From JBKPCD01 sp046727175 (lineage in GTDB: Bacteria; Acidobacteriota; Vicinamibacteria; Vicinamibacterales; 2-12-FULL-66-21): DNA of 28,735 nucleotides. The notes under the pieces were generated by a model. That model saw only the letters and a program-made list of their open reading frames with translations. It had not been told where the DNA came from and made no database searches. Where the stretch lies: contig JBKPCD010000194.1 of the NCBI GenBank assembly GCA_046727175.1, positions 1-28,735 on the forward strand, read 5' to 3'. Made by a program: the position numbers and the translations under genes. Positions 15,417-22,916 of the stretch are shown in pieces (position 1 is the first letter of the stretch; each line of letters starts with the position of its first letter).

Positions 15417-18143
15417 TTGGCCCTCACCCCCGGCACACGCCTTGGCCCGTACGAGATCGTTTCTGCCCTGGGCGCCGGCGGAATGGGCGAGGTGTACCGG
15501 GCGCGCGACACAAGGCTCGGCCGCGATGTGGCGATCAAAGTCCTGCCCGACACGGTTGCGTCCGACCCGGACCGCCGTGCTCGCTTCGAGCGGGAGACGA
15601 AAGCCGTCGCTGCGCTCTCGCACCCCAACATCCTGGCGATCTTCGATACCGGCATTCATGAGGGGCAACTCTTCGCGGTTACGGAACTGCTCCAGGGTCA
15701 TACGCTCCGGGATCGACTGGCAAGCGTCCGCGGCCTGCGCGAGGAGAGCGAGTCTTCGAGCGCCGGAGCGCGCGCGCGTGGGGATGGGACCCCACGCGCA
15801 GGAACAGACGCTGCTCTTTCGGCGCGCAAGGCGATAGAGATCTCGGCGCCGATCGCGCGCGGTCTCGCCGCCGCGCACGCGAAGGGACTGGTCCACCGTG
15901 ATCTGAAACCTGAAAACGTCTTTTTGCTCGAGGACGGGCAGGTCAAGATTCTCGACTTCGGTCTGGTGCGCCAGGTCGGGCCGGAGACCGCGTCAGGGAC
16001 AACGGAGACCTTCGCCCGCACGGACGCCGGCGTCGTGATGGGCACGATCGGGTACATGGCGCCCGAGCAGGTGCGCGGGCAGACGGTCGACGGGCGCACC
16101 GACATCTTCGCCCTCGGCGCGGTACTCTACGAAATGCTGTCGGGCCGCCGCGCGTTCCAGGGCGAAACGGCCGCCGATTCGATGACGGCGGTTCTCAGTC
16201 ACGATCCACCCGACCTGGCCGGTGTCGCGACGGATCTGCCGCCAGCGCTCGATCGGATCGTTCGTCACTGCCTCGAGAAGAATCCCACCGAGCGTTTCCA
16301 GAGCGCGCGCGACGTGGCGTTTGCGCTTGAATCGCTCTCGGGATCCGCAGGCGTGTCGTCGGGACCCGCGCCGGTGTCCATCCCGATGCGGTCGCGCCGG
16401 CTGGCGTCGGCCTGGATCGCCGGCAGTGCGATTGGGATCGGTCTTCTTGCCGCCGGCTGGTTCGGTGGACGTACCGTTGTGCCGTCGACGGCGTCGACAA
16501 CCGCAACGTGGGTCTCGCTCGCGGCCCCACACGGCCGCTTTGCGGGGTTCCCCGCACCGGCCATTTCGCCCGATGGCACCCAGGTCGCGTTCTGGGCGCC
16601 AGACGAACGGGGCCGCGTCATGTTGTGGTACCGGCGATTCGACGTTCCGGATGCGCGAGTGCTTCCCGGCACCGAGATCAATGGAGACCCGTATCAGGCA
16701 TTCTGGGCACCCGACGGAAGGGCGCTCGCCTTCTTCGCGGACGGCAAACTGAAACGCATCGCGCTCGACGGCGGACCGCCACAGCAGCTTGCGGACGCCA
16801 CCCATCCGCGCGGCGGATCGTGGAGCCGCGAGGGCCGGATGCTGTTCCTGCCGGTCTCAGGAGGACCGGTCTACACCATTCCACCGGGCGGCGGCACCGC
16901 CACCGTCGTCCCCATCGTCGATCCCGATCATCAGCCGCTGCAGTATCCCTCGGTTCTGCCGGACGGCAGGCATTTCCTGATGTCATCCGCGAATGGCGGC
17001 GTCTTCCTGTGCAGCCTGGATAACCCCGCGATCCGCAAGGTCTCCGACGTCCGTTCGCGCGTGGAATACTCGGCCGGGCGTCTGTTCTTCGAGCAGGACG
17101 GCGGCCTCTACGCGCAGCCGTTCGACATTTCCCGCTTCGAGGCGTCCGGTGCACCCGTTCGCATATCCGACCGGATCGGCTACAGCTCCGGCTTCGGGTC
17201 GTCCATCGACCGAGCCTTCTCGGTCTCCGCGACTGGCAGGCTCGTGTTCGCGCAGGGTACATGGCAACCGCCGATGCAGTTAATCTGGTTCGATCGATCG
17301 GGCCGACTGATCGAGCGCCTCGACCAGGTCGCGGAATCGCTCGGCGCCGTGCTGTCGCCCGATCGGATGCGGGCGCTCGTCGAGCGCCATGATCCCAAGA
17401 CGAATTTCACCGGCCCCTGGGTCGTCGATTTCACTACAGGTACTCAAGCACGGATCGCGAGCAACCAGGTCGAGTCCATGGAACTGACGCCGCTCTGGTC
17501 GACCGACGAGACGCGGGTCTTCTTTTCCACGCAGCGTGGCATCTTTGCGCGGGAGGTCCGAGGCGGACAAGTCGTGCCCCTTCTCGCCCAGGATCGCACG
17601 GTATGGTTGGACGATCGTTCCAGGGACGGCAAGTTCCTGGTATTCGAGAAAGGCGACCCCGTGACGCAGGAGGACATCTGGGTCGCCACGCTCGGGTCGC
17701 CGCCCACCGCCCGACCCTTCGCCGCGACAAATTACACCGAGGGCCAGGCAGTGCTGTCGCCAGACGGACGCGCCATCGCGTACGTCTCGGACGAGAGCGG
17801 GCGCGCCGAAGTGTACGTCGACAGCTTCCCCGAGCCGCAGACGAAGCGGCCCGTGTCGGTCGGCGGCGGCGTCCGGCCGGAGTGGCGTCCGGACGGCCGT
17901 GAGCTGTACTACCTCGGCCCGGACCGCGCGTTGATAGCCGTCGCAGTTGAAACGACGGCTCCGATCAACATGGGACGACCCATCAAACTCTTCCAGATGG
18001 TCCCCGTCGGCTGGAATATCAACCGGCATCAATATCAGCCGAGCGCGAACGGCGACCGCTTTCTGGTCAACGCGCGCGTGCCGACCGACGGCGATTCGGC
18101 GGTGACCGTGCTCCTGAACTGGCCGGCCGTTCTCGGGAAGTAG
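15417..18143 (+). CDS. Membrane-anchored Ser/Thr protein kinase with PD40 beta-propeller (second copy)
   Basis: A 908-residue paralogue of the kinase at 5701-8484. The kinase domain has GAGGMGEVYRARD, Lys41, HRDLKPEN at 160-167 (Asp162), DFG at 180-182 and the MAPEQ segment. One transmembrane helix lies near 327-350, followed by a propeller with repeated SPDG-type motifs (ISPDGTQVAFWAP, LSPDGRAIAYVS, WRPDGRELYYLG). TTG at 15417 must be the start: an in-frame TAA lies at 15408-15410, the family N-terminus (MALTPGTRLGPYEI) begins here, and no other start codon precedes the glycine loop. Between the hinge region and the helix before HRD, an Arg/Ser/Gly-rich insert (about residues 103-135) contains a DNA palindrome. 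The insert is in frame and the catalytic residues are intact. Confidence 0.94.
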   Translation: MALTPGTRLGPYEIVSALGAGGMGEVYRARDTRLGRDVAIKVLPDTVASDPDRRARFERETKAVAALSHPNILAIFDTGIHEGQLFAVTELLQGHTLRDRLASVRGLREESESSSAGARARGDGTPRAGTDAALSARKAIEISAPIARGLAAAHAKGLVHRDLKPENVFLLEDGQVKILDFGLVRQVGPETASGTTETFARTDAGVVMGTIGYMAPEQVRGQTVDGRTDIFALGAVLYEMLSGRRAFQGETAADSMTAVLSHDPPDLAGVATDLPPALDRIVRHCLEKNPTERFQSARDVAFALESLSGSAGVSSGPAPVSIPMRSRRLASAWIAGSAIGIGLLAAGWFGGRTVVPSTASTTATWVSLAAPHGRFAGFPAPAISPDGTQVAFWAPDERGRVMLWYRRFDVPDARVLPGTEINGDPYQAFWAPDGRALAFFADGKLKRIALDGGPPQQLADATHPRGGSWSREGRMLFLPVSGGPVYTIPPGGGTATVVPIVDPDHQPLQYPSVLPDGRHFLMSSANGGVFLCSLDNPAIRKVSDVRSRVEYSAGRLFFEQDGGLYAQPFDISRFEASGAPVRISDRIGYSSGFGSSIDRAFSVSATGRLVFAQGTWQPPMQLIWFDRSGRLIERLDQVAESLGAVLSPDRMRALVERHDPKTNFTGPWVVDFTTGTQARIASNQVESMELTPLWSTDETRVFFSTQRGIFAREVRGGQVVPLLAQDRTVWLDDRSRDGKFLVFEKGDPVTQEDIWVATLGSPPTARPFAATNYTEGQAVLSPDGRAIAYVSDESGRAEVYVDSFPEPQTKRPVSVGGGVRPEWRPDGRELYYLGPDRALIAVAVETTAPINMGRPIKLFQMVPVGWNINRHQYQPSANGDRFLVNARVPTDGDSAVTVLLNWPAVLGK
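15774..15799. repeat. 10-bp perfect palindrome inside the kinase 2 gene
   Basis: GCGCGTGGGG (15774-15783) and CCCCACGCGC (15790-15799) are perfectly complementary around a six-base loop, ATGGGA. The palindrome encodes part of an Arg/Gly/Thr-rich insert in the kinase domain. It looks like a small mobile or REP-like palindrome that entered the gene in frame. Confidence 0.65.
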
Positions 18144-18187
18144 ACTCCCCGCAGCAATAAGTCCTCAGGAAGAGTGGTCGGGGCCGC

Positions 18188-18426
18188 CAGCGACCCGCAC
18201 TCTTTCCGCAGGTTTTCCCAATTCCAGATCGCGGACGCCACCTCGTTCGGCAACGGGAATCCGAGCTGATGGGCGAGCATACATACCTGCCAGCGATGGT
18301 GGGCTTCGTGAGACAGCCTGTAGCAGCATTCCACGCCAATCGGCCATAGCCGAGCCCAGCCGTCTTGCGAAACTTCTCGACGCGGCATCTACCACCGCAG
18401 TTAACTCCTCGAAAGTTCGTTCTGTG
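18188..18426 (-). pseudogene. DinB-family remnant, truncated and frameshifted
   Basis: One minus-strand frame gives TERTFEELTAVVDAASRSFA; another gives DGWARLWPIGVECCYRL, then SHEAHHRWQVCMLAHQLGFP and NWENLRKECG. Together these resemble the C-terminal third of a DinB-type four-helix protein, with the HxxxHHxxQ segment kept. The two parts are in different frames. The N-terminal two-thirds are missing at about 18426, next to the dehydratase stop, and the normal stop after KECG is lost. DinB-family proteins are metal-binding, thiol-transfer or stress-linked proteins; this copy cannot make one. Confidence 0.7.
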
Positions 18427-18431
18427 TTTAC

Positions 18432-19487
18432 TTATCCGCCAGGAGCTTTGTTACAGGCTCTTGGAGATCTCCGTGAGCTCCGTGCCTCCGCGGTGAAAGA
18501 TCCGTCCGTGATCTCTGTCTCCTCCGAGATCGGTGTGATCGCCCGCGCCAGCGTGGCCTGATCGATGTTGCCGCCGCTCATCACGCACACCACCTTCCTG
18601 TTCGCGAGCCGATCGCACAGCTTCACCGCAGCCGCAAGCGCCGCGCCGCCTGCACCTTCGGCGAGGTTATGCGTCGCTCGTAGTGCCAGCCGGATACCTT
18701 CGATCAGCTCCTCTTCGGTCAGCGTGACAACGTCGTCGAGATACTGTTTGAGGATGCCGAACGTCAGATCGAACGTCACGCGCGTGGCCATGCCCTCGGC
18801 GAACGTGGCGGCTTTCTTCCCCTCGACACGGGTCCCGGTGCGCCACGATCGCGCGAACGCGTCAGCGCCGGCAGCCTGCACGCCAATGACCTTCGCCTTG
18901 CTGCCGGTCCACGTCCTGACGAGGGCGCATCCGCATGCGCCGCTGCCTCCGCCGATTGGCACAAGAATCACATCGACATCCGGCAATTCCTCGAAAATCT
19001 CCAGCGCGTACGTCGCGACGCCGGTAATCAGGTGTGGCTCGTTTGCGGAGTGAACGTACCGGAGACCCTTCTCCTTGTATGTTCGCTCGACCATCTCGCG
19101 CGCCTCGTCGAAGTCACGCCCGTGTTCGACGACGGTCGAGCCCAGCGCACGCATCGCGGCGTTCTTGTCGGGATTGTTTCCGATTGGCACGACAATCGTG
19201 CAGGGGACGCGTTCGGTCCGACACGCCATCGCAATCGATTGCCCGTGATTGCCGGTGCTCGCCGTGATTACGCCGCGTCGCTCGGTGTCGTTCAACCTGC
19301 TGATCAGATTCAACCCACCGCGGACCTTGAATGCGCCGGTGGGATTGTGGTTCTCGTGTTTCACCCACACGTCGAGACCGGTTTCGGCCTGCAGTGCGGC
19401 GTGCTGCAGCAGCGGCGTCGGCCGGAGCGTCCGATACACGATCGCACGCGCGGCAAATACATCACCCAGATTCAGCGTCGCGTGCAC
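18432..19487 (-). CDS. Threonine/serine dehydratase-like PLP enzyme (fold type II)
   Basis: A 351-residue fold-type II PLP enzyme. PTGAFKVRGG carries the Schiff-base Lys54. ASTGNHGQ (76-83) binds the substrate carboxylate, GGGSG (179-183) binds the PLP phosphate and SGGNID lies near the C-terminus. This pattern fits threonine ammonia-lyase and related hydroxy-amino-acid dehydratases. No ACT regulatory domain follows, so it resembles the catabolic type; exact substrate is uncertain. The start is chosen as GTG at 19487, with GAGG six bases upstream. An in-frame GTG at 19499 overlaps the stop of the upstream lipoprotein gene (TAGTG) and would add four residues. Either way the two genes are coupled. 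The last ~20 residues are basic and unlike the core family. Confidence 0.9.
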   Translation of the reverse strand: MHATLNLGDVFAARAIVYRTLRPTPLLQHAALQAETGLDVWVKHENHNPTGAFKVRGGLNLISRLNDTERRGVITASTGNHGQSIAMACRTERVPCTIVVPIGNNPDKNAAMRALGSTVVEHGRDFDEAREMVERTYKEKGLRYVHSANEPHLITGVATYALEIFEELPDVDVILVPIGGGSGACGCALVRTWTGSKAKVIGVQAAGADAFARSWRTGTRVEGKKAATFAEGMATRVTFDLTFGILKQYLDDVVTLTEEELIEGIRLALRATHNLAEGAGGAALAAAVKLCDRLANRKVVCVMSGGNIDQATLARAITPISEETEITDGSFTAEARSSRRSPRACNKAPGG

Positions 19488-19498
19488 GGCGGACCTCA

Positions 19499-19990
19499 CT
19501 AACGTGCAGTCAACGTCACCTTGTCGATTTCGATGCAACCATCGCCACCGCTCGAAGAGATGACGAGGGTGTGATTCCCGCGCGTCAGCGTAGACGTGCC
19601 CACGAGATCCGTCTCGAACACGCTCCAGCCCTCGCCATCGTCGCCGGTATCCCGTGCTTCGAATGCGCCGACCGCGACGTCGTCAAGGCTCACGCGGATC
19701 GTTTCGGTTTCACCGATGTTGTCGTTCGAGTAGGTGACGGCGATGGCGTACTCCGCCTGCGAGGCTGCAACGGAGAACGTCCACTGCCTGCGCTCGCCGG
19801 GAGCGAGGTGAATCGTCACACCGCCGGACGCCTTGGGACGCTGCATCACTTCGCCCTGTCCGCTCCCCGCCTCGGCCTCGAGCGACAGGGACTGTGCCAC
19901 GGCAGGCTCCGGCGTGGAAGGCTGCCCCGGCAGGGTCTGATCGCTGCACGCGGTGAGGAGCACGAACGGAATGACTGCGGCGTGTCGCAT
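19499..19990 (-). CDS. Lipoprotein with carbohydrate-binding-module-like domain
   Basis: A 163-residue protein. A short signal peptide ends in the lipobox LLTAC (Cys near 15), so it is probably lipid-anchored. A Ser/Pro/Thr linker follows. From about residue 36 there is one beta-sandwich resembling CBM6/CBM35: EAEAGSG at its start, then WTFSVAASQAEYAIAVTYSN, VSLDDVAVG and a C-terminal GCIEIDKVTLT strand. It likely binds sugars, but no enzyme domain is attached. The ATG at 19990 has AGGTGG just upstream; a GTG at 19996 would be too close to that site. The stop overlaps a possible start of the dehydratase gene (TAGTG). Confidence 0.75.
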   Translation of the reverse strand: MRHAAVIPFVLLTACSDQTLPGQPSTPEPAVAQSLSLEAEAGSGQGEVMQRPKASGGVTIHLAPGERRQWTFSVAASQAEYAIAVTYSNDNIGETETIRVSLDDVAVGAFEARDTGDDGEGWSVFETDLVGTSTLTRGNHTLVISSSGGDGCIEIDKVTLTAR

Positions 19991-20104
19991 GACCACCTGA
20001 CCCGAATCCGGAGGCGGTCATTTTACCAAGGTGTGTGCGATGCAATGGTGTCCATGATGCCGATGGTTCACCAAGACGGTCGCTGGCGTGGTCGGACGCG
20101 TTCC

Positions 20105-20509
20105 TCACCGATCGTTCATCACATTGATCGTCCAGATTGGATCGGGGCGAGCCACGTCTGCGAGAGTCTTCGGACCATATTCGGTCGGCAACGTCGTGAA
20201 GGGCTTTCGACGATCGAACGCGGATGATTCGCGCTTTCGATTGGCGCTCAGCAAGCCGCCGGCGACGCCTCCCGCGAGGGCGCCCACGAGTGCGCTCGTC
20301 CAGACCTTGCGATCGCTGTTGACCGAATCGTCGAACTTGTTCAGGCCCAGGAACAGCCCGGCGCCAAACCCCGCGCCGGCGCCAACGATCGTCCACACAA
20401 CCCGTCTCGTCGCCGATCGCGAGCTCGCCGAACTCTTTGTCTGCGCAAACGCGGCACTTTCCGCGATGATCCATGCGACGAGCATCACTCCGATAATCCT
20501 GCGAAGCAT
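20105..20509 (-). CDS. Small exported Gly-rich hypothetical protein
   Basis: A 134-residue protein that I do not recognise. It has a signal peptide (about 1-22, ending AFAQ) and a basic Ser/Arg stretch. Two glycine-rich hydrophobic segments follow, VWTIVGAGAGFGAGLFLGL and ALVGALAGGVAGGLLS, separated by a charged loop; they look like glycine-zipper membrane helices. The C-terminal 40 residues are polar. The start ATG at 20509 is strongly supported by GGAGG six bases upstream. It is divergent from the DoxX operon. A hairpin of two membrane helices in the envelope is plausible, but no function can be given. Confidence 0.75.
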   Translation of the reverse strand: MLRRIIGVMLVAWIIAESAAFAQTKSSASSRSATRRVVWTIVGAGAGFGAGLFLGLNKFDDSVNSDRKVWTSALVGALAGGVAGGLLSANRKRESSAFDRRKPFTTLPTEYGPKTLADVARPDPIWTINVMNDR

Positions 20510-20659
20510 TTCGGACCTCCACTCCGTTCAGTAAGGCGCAGAGCGCTGTGGTTTCGGCTCGGGCGTCAGACCGTTTCACGTCTTCTCGAGGCCGCTTCGT
20601 GCCAAAACGCTGGGCGCGCGGCTGATCCATGCGCACAGTCCCGTATCGGAGGCTCGGTG

Positions 20660-21064
20660 ATGCGTACGCTCAAAATGCTCGGCACGGCAGGTTTATGGGC
20701 CATCCAGGTCCTCGCGGCTCTGGCGTTCATTCTGATCGGGGTTGCGAAGTTCGGGGATCCATCGTGGGCGCGAAGCTTCGCCCGTTGGGGATATCCACCG
20801 GGGTTCTACATGGTGATTGGCGCGGCCGAAGCACTAGGCGGTGTGTGCCTGCTCCTGCCACGCATCACCTCGTACGCGGCCGTTCTGCTGGGCTTAATCA
20901 TGATCGGGGCGTCGACGACGCATTTCGTTCATCACGAGATGGCTCGTGTGACCCCGCCGTTGATGTATCTTGCGCTCGTGACGATCGTCGGTCTGGGCCG
21001 ATGGCGCTCGGCCGTCCCGCTGAAACGAATGCGCCGCCCCGCGCGTCCAGTACAGCCGGTGTGA
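20660..21064 (+). CDS. DoxX family membrane protein
   Basis: A 134-residue protein with four predicted transmembrane segments. The DoxX pattern is visible: GVAKFGDPSWARSFARWGYP after helix 1, then GAAEALGGVCLLLP in helix 2. DoxX-like proteins are small quinone- or redox-linked membrane proteins with varied roles. The ATG at 20660 is preceded by GGAGG (20648-20652) with seven bases spacing; the overlapping GTG at 20657 is less well placed. The histidine kinase starts 18 bases after its stop, so it is probably the first gene of a three-gene operon with the LytS/LytTR pair. Confidence 0.87.
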   Translation: MRTLKMLGTAGLWAIQVLAALAFILIGVAKFGDPSWARSFARWGYPPGFYMVIGAAEALGGVCLLLPRITSYAAVLLGLIMIGASTTHFVHHEMARVTPPLMYLALVTIVGLGRWRSAVPLKRMRRPARPVQPV

Positions 21065-21082
21065 GTCGGCCGGCAGGAACTG

Positions 21083-22147
21083 GTGATCGAGAACAGGATC
21101 CGCGTCGGCCGGATATGGCTCGTCGCTGGAGCGAGCTTCACTGCAGCGGCCCTGCTCTTCACGAGCCAGGTCTGGATTGATTTCGCGTACGCGGGCCGCC
21201 GACTGTCCTGGGGCCTTGCGCTGATCGTCGCACTGATCGACTGGGAACTGTGGGCGCTCCTCTCGCCCATCGTCGTGTGGCTGGCGCTTCGCTTCCGTTT
21301 CAGCCGGGATCGGTGGGCGGCTGCCACGGCGATTCACGTCCCCAGCGGCATCGTCGTCGGAGCCGTCAAGCTGACGCTCGAAGCGATGCTTACTCGGCTG
21401 GTGCTCGGTTACGGCCGGACGCCGTTCTCGTTCCTCAAGATCGATCTGACGCTGCTCACGTATTGGTTGATTGTGGCAGTCACGCATGTGTCCGGTCACT
21501 ATCGAGAGGCCAGAGAGCGCGAGCGCCGCGCGCTGCAGCTCGAATCATCGCTTGCCCGCGCGCAAGTTGAAGCACTGAAGATGCAGCTCCATCCCCACTT
21601 CCTCTTCAACACGCTCAACACGATCGCAGGCCTCATGCGCGAAGATGTCGAAGCGGCCGACCGCATGCTCGCAAAGCTGGCCGAGCTCCTGCGACGAACG
21701 TTCGAAACAGCAGATATCCAGGAGCTGCCGCTCGCGCGTGAGCTCGAGTTCCTCGATGACTATCTGTCGATCCAGCAGGCCCGCTTCGGCCAGCGCCTTC
21801 AGCTTTCGATCGAAGTACAGGAGCTGACCCGCCCCGTCCTGGTGCCAACCCTGATCCTGCAGCCGCTGGTTGAAAACGCGATCCGTCACGGCATCGCTGT
21901 TCGACCAGGCCCCGGACGCGTGGGCATTCAGTCCGAGTGTCGAGGCGATCGCCTCGTCATCAACGTCACGAATGACGGGCTACCGCTCCCATTGACCATT
22001 CGCGAAGGATTCGGTATCCGAAACATCCGGTCCCGCCTGCAGGCGCTCTACGGCGAGGACGCGAGCTTCCAGTTGCATCCGCACCCGAGCGGCGGCGCGA
22101 TCGCCGTGCTCGACCTTCCGGCGCGGCATCCCGTGGCAGAGAGCTGA
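21083..22147 (+). CDS. LytS-type sensor histidine kinase (His_kinase family)
   Basis: A 354-residue membrane kinase. About four hydrophobic helices lie at 11-31, 43-69, 82-104 and 120-138. A short coiled linker (YREARERERRALQLE) leads to the His_kinase phosphoacceptor motif LHPHFLFNTLNT, with His170 as the likely site. The ATP-binding part shows PLVENAIRHG (N box, 261-270), NDGLPL and GFGIRNIRSRL (309-319). This kinase class pairs with LytTR regulators. No extra sensing domain is present, so the signal is probably read in the membrane. The start is GTG at 21083 with AGGA upstream. One base separates its TGA from the GTG of the regulator gene. Confidence 0.94.
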   Translation: MIENRIRVGRIWLVAGASFTAAALLFTSQVWIDFAYAGRRLSWGLALIVALIDWELWALLSPIVVWLALRFRFSRDRWAAATAIHVPSGIVVGAVKLTLEAMLTRLVLGYGRTPFSFLKIDLTLLTYWLIVAVTHVSGHYREARERERRALQLESSLARAQVEALKMQLHPHFLFNTLNTIAGLMREDVEAADRMLAKLAELLRRTFETADIQELPLARELEFLDDYLSIQQARFGQRLQLSIEVQELTRPVLVPTLILQPLVENAIRHGIAVRPGPGRVGIQSECRGDRLVINVTNDGLPLPLTIREGFGIRNIRSRLQALYGEDASFQLHPHPSGGAIAVLDLPARHPVAES

Positions 22148-22148
22148 C

Positions 22149-22892
22149 GTGCGAGCAATCGTTGTCGACGATGAGCCGGTTGCGCGGCGGCGGCTGCGCA
22201 CGCTTTTGCAGCGCGAGGAGGGCGTGGAGATCGTCGCCGAATGCGAGGACGGCACGGGCGCGATCGAGGCGATCCGGAGATTGCGACCGGACGTGGTGTT
22301 CCTCGATGTTCAGATGCCTGGCTTCGACGGCTTCGACGTCATCGAAGCGCTCGCGCCATCCGAACATCCCGCGATCGTGTTCGTGACCGCGTACGATCGG
22401 TACGCCGTCCGGGCATTCGAGGTGCACGCGGTCGACTATCTTCTGAAGCCGTTCGAACGCGAGCGCCTGCGGAAGACGCTCGGTCGCCTCGGCGAGCACC
22501 GCGACAGCCATGAAGCGTCGCGGCGGTTGCAGGCGGCGGTCGAGAGCGTCCTCACACACCGCCCGCTGCGCCGAGTCGTCGTAAGGACACCCGGACGCGT
22601 CTACGCGGTGCGCGTCGAGGAGATCGATTCGATCCACGCCGCAGGGCATTACCTCGAGCTGCAGACTGCGACAGCCACTCACTTGATCCGGGAATCGATG
22701 ACTGATCTCGAGGCGCGCCTGGATCCTGCGCGCTTTGTGCGGATTCATCGATCGATGATCGTCAACGTCGACCGGATTCGCGAACTGCAGCCGACCTTCC
22801 ACGGAGAATTCATCGTCTTACTCCACAGCGGCCGGCGTCTGCGGTGCAGCCGAACGTATGCCGAGAAGCTCACGACCCTGTGGGGATCGTAA
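22149..22892 (+). CDS. LytTR-family response regulator
   Basis: A 247-residue regulator. The receiver domain (about 1-120) has acidic residues DD at 7-8, phospho-acceptor Asp53 in VVFLDVQMPG, Thr80 and Lys100 in YLLKPF. The LytTR DNA-binding domain (about 143-247) includes VEEIDSIHAAGHYLEL and FVRIHRSMIVNVDRI. It binds DNA as the output of the kinase encoded just before it. The GTG start at 22149 follows the kinase TGA by one base, so translation is likely coupled. Target promoters are not evident in this window. The gene converges on the tannase gene with a 24-base gap. Confidence 0.95.
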   Translation: MRAIVVDDEPVARRRLRTLLQREEGVEIVAECEDGTGAIEAIRRLRPDVVFLDVQMPGFDGFDVIEALAPSEHPAIVFVTAYDRYAVRAFEVHAVDYLLKPFERERLRKTLGRLGEHRDSHEASRRLQAAVESVLTHRPLRRVVVRTPGRVYAVRVEEIDSIHAAGHYLELQTATATHLIRESMTDLEARLDPARFVRIHRSMIVNVDRIRELQPTFHGEFIVLLHSGRRLRCSRTYAEKLTTLWGS

Positions 22893-22916
22893 GCCGCGCA
22901 TTTCGCCTACGAGGAG

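Noticed and set aside
14979..15896. 305-residue minus-strand frame spanning the lhr start and kinase 2
   Set aside because: It is out of frame with lhr and antisense to the kinase domain, and it has no recognisable motif.
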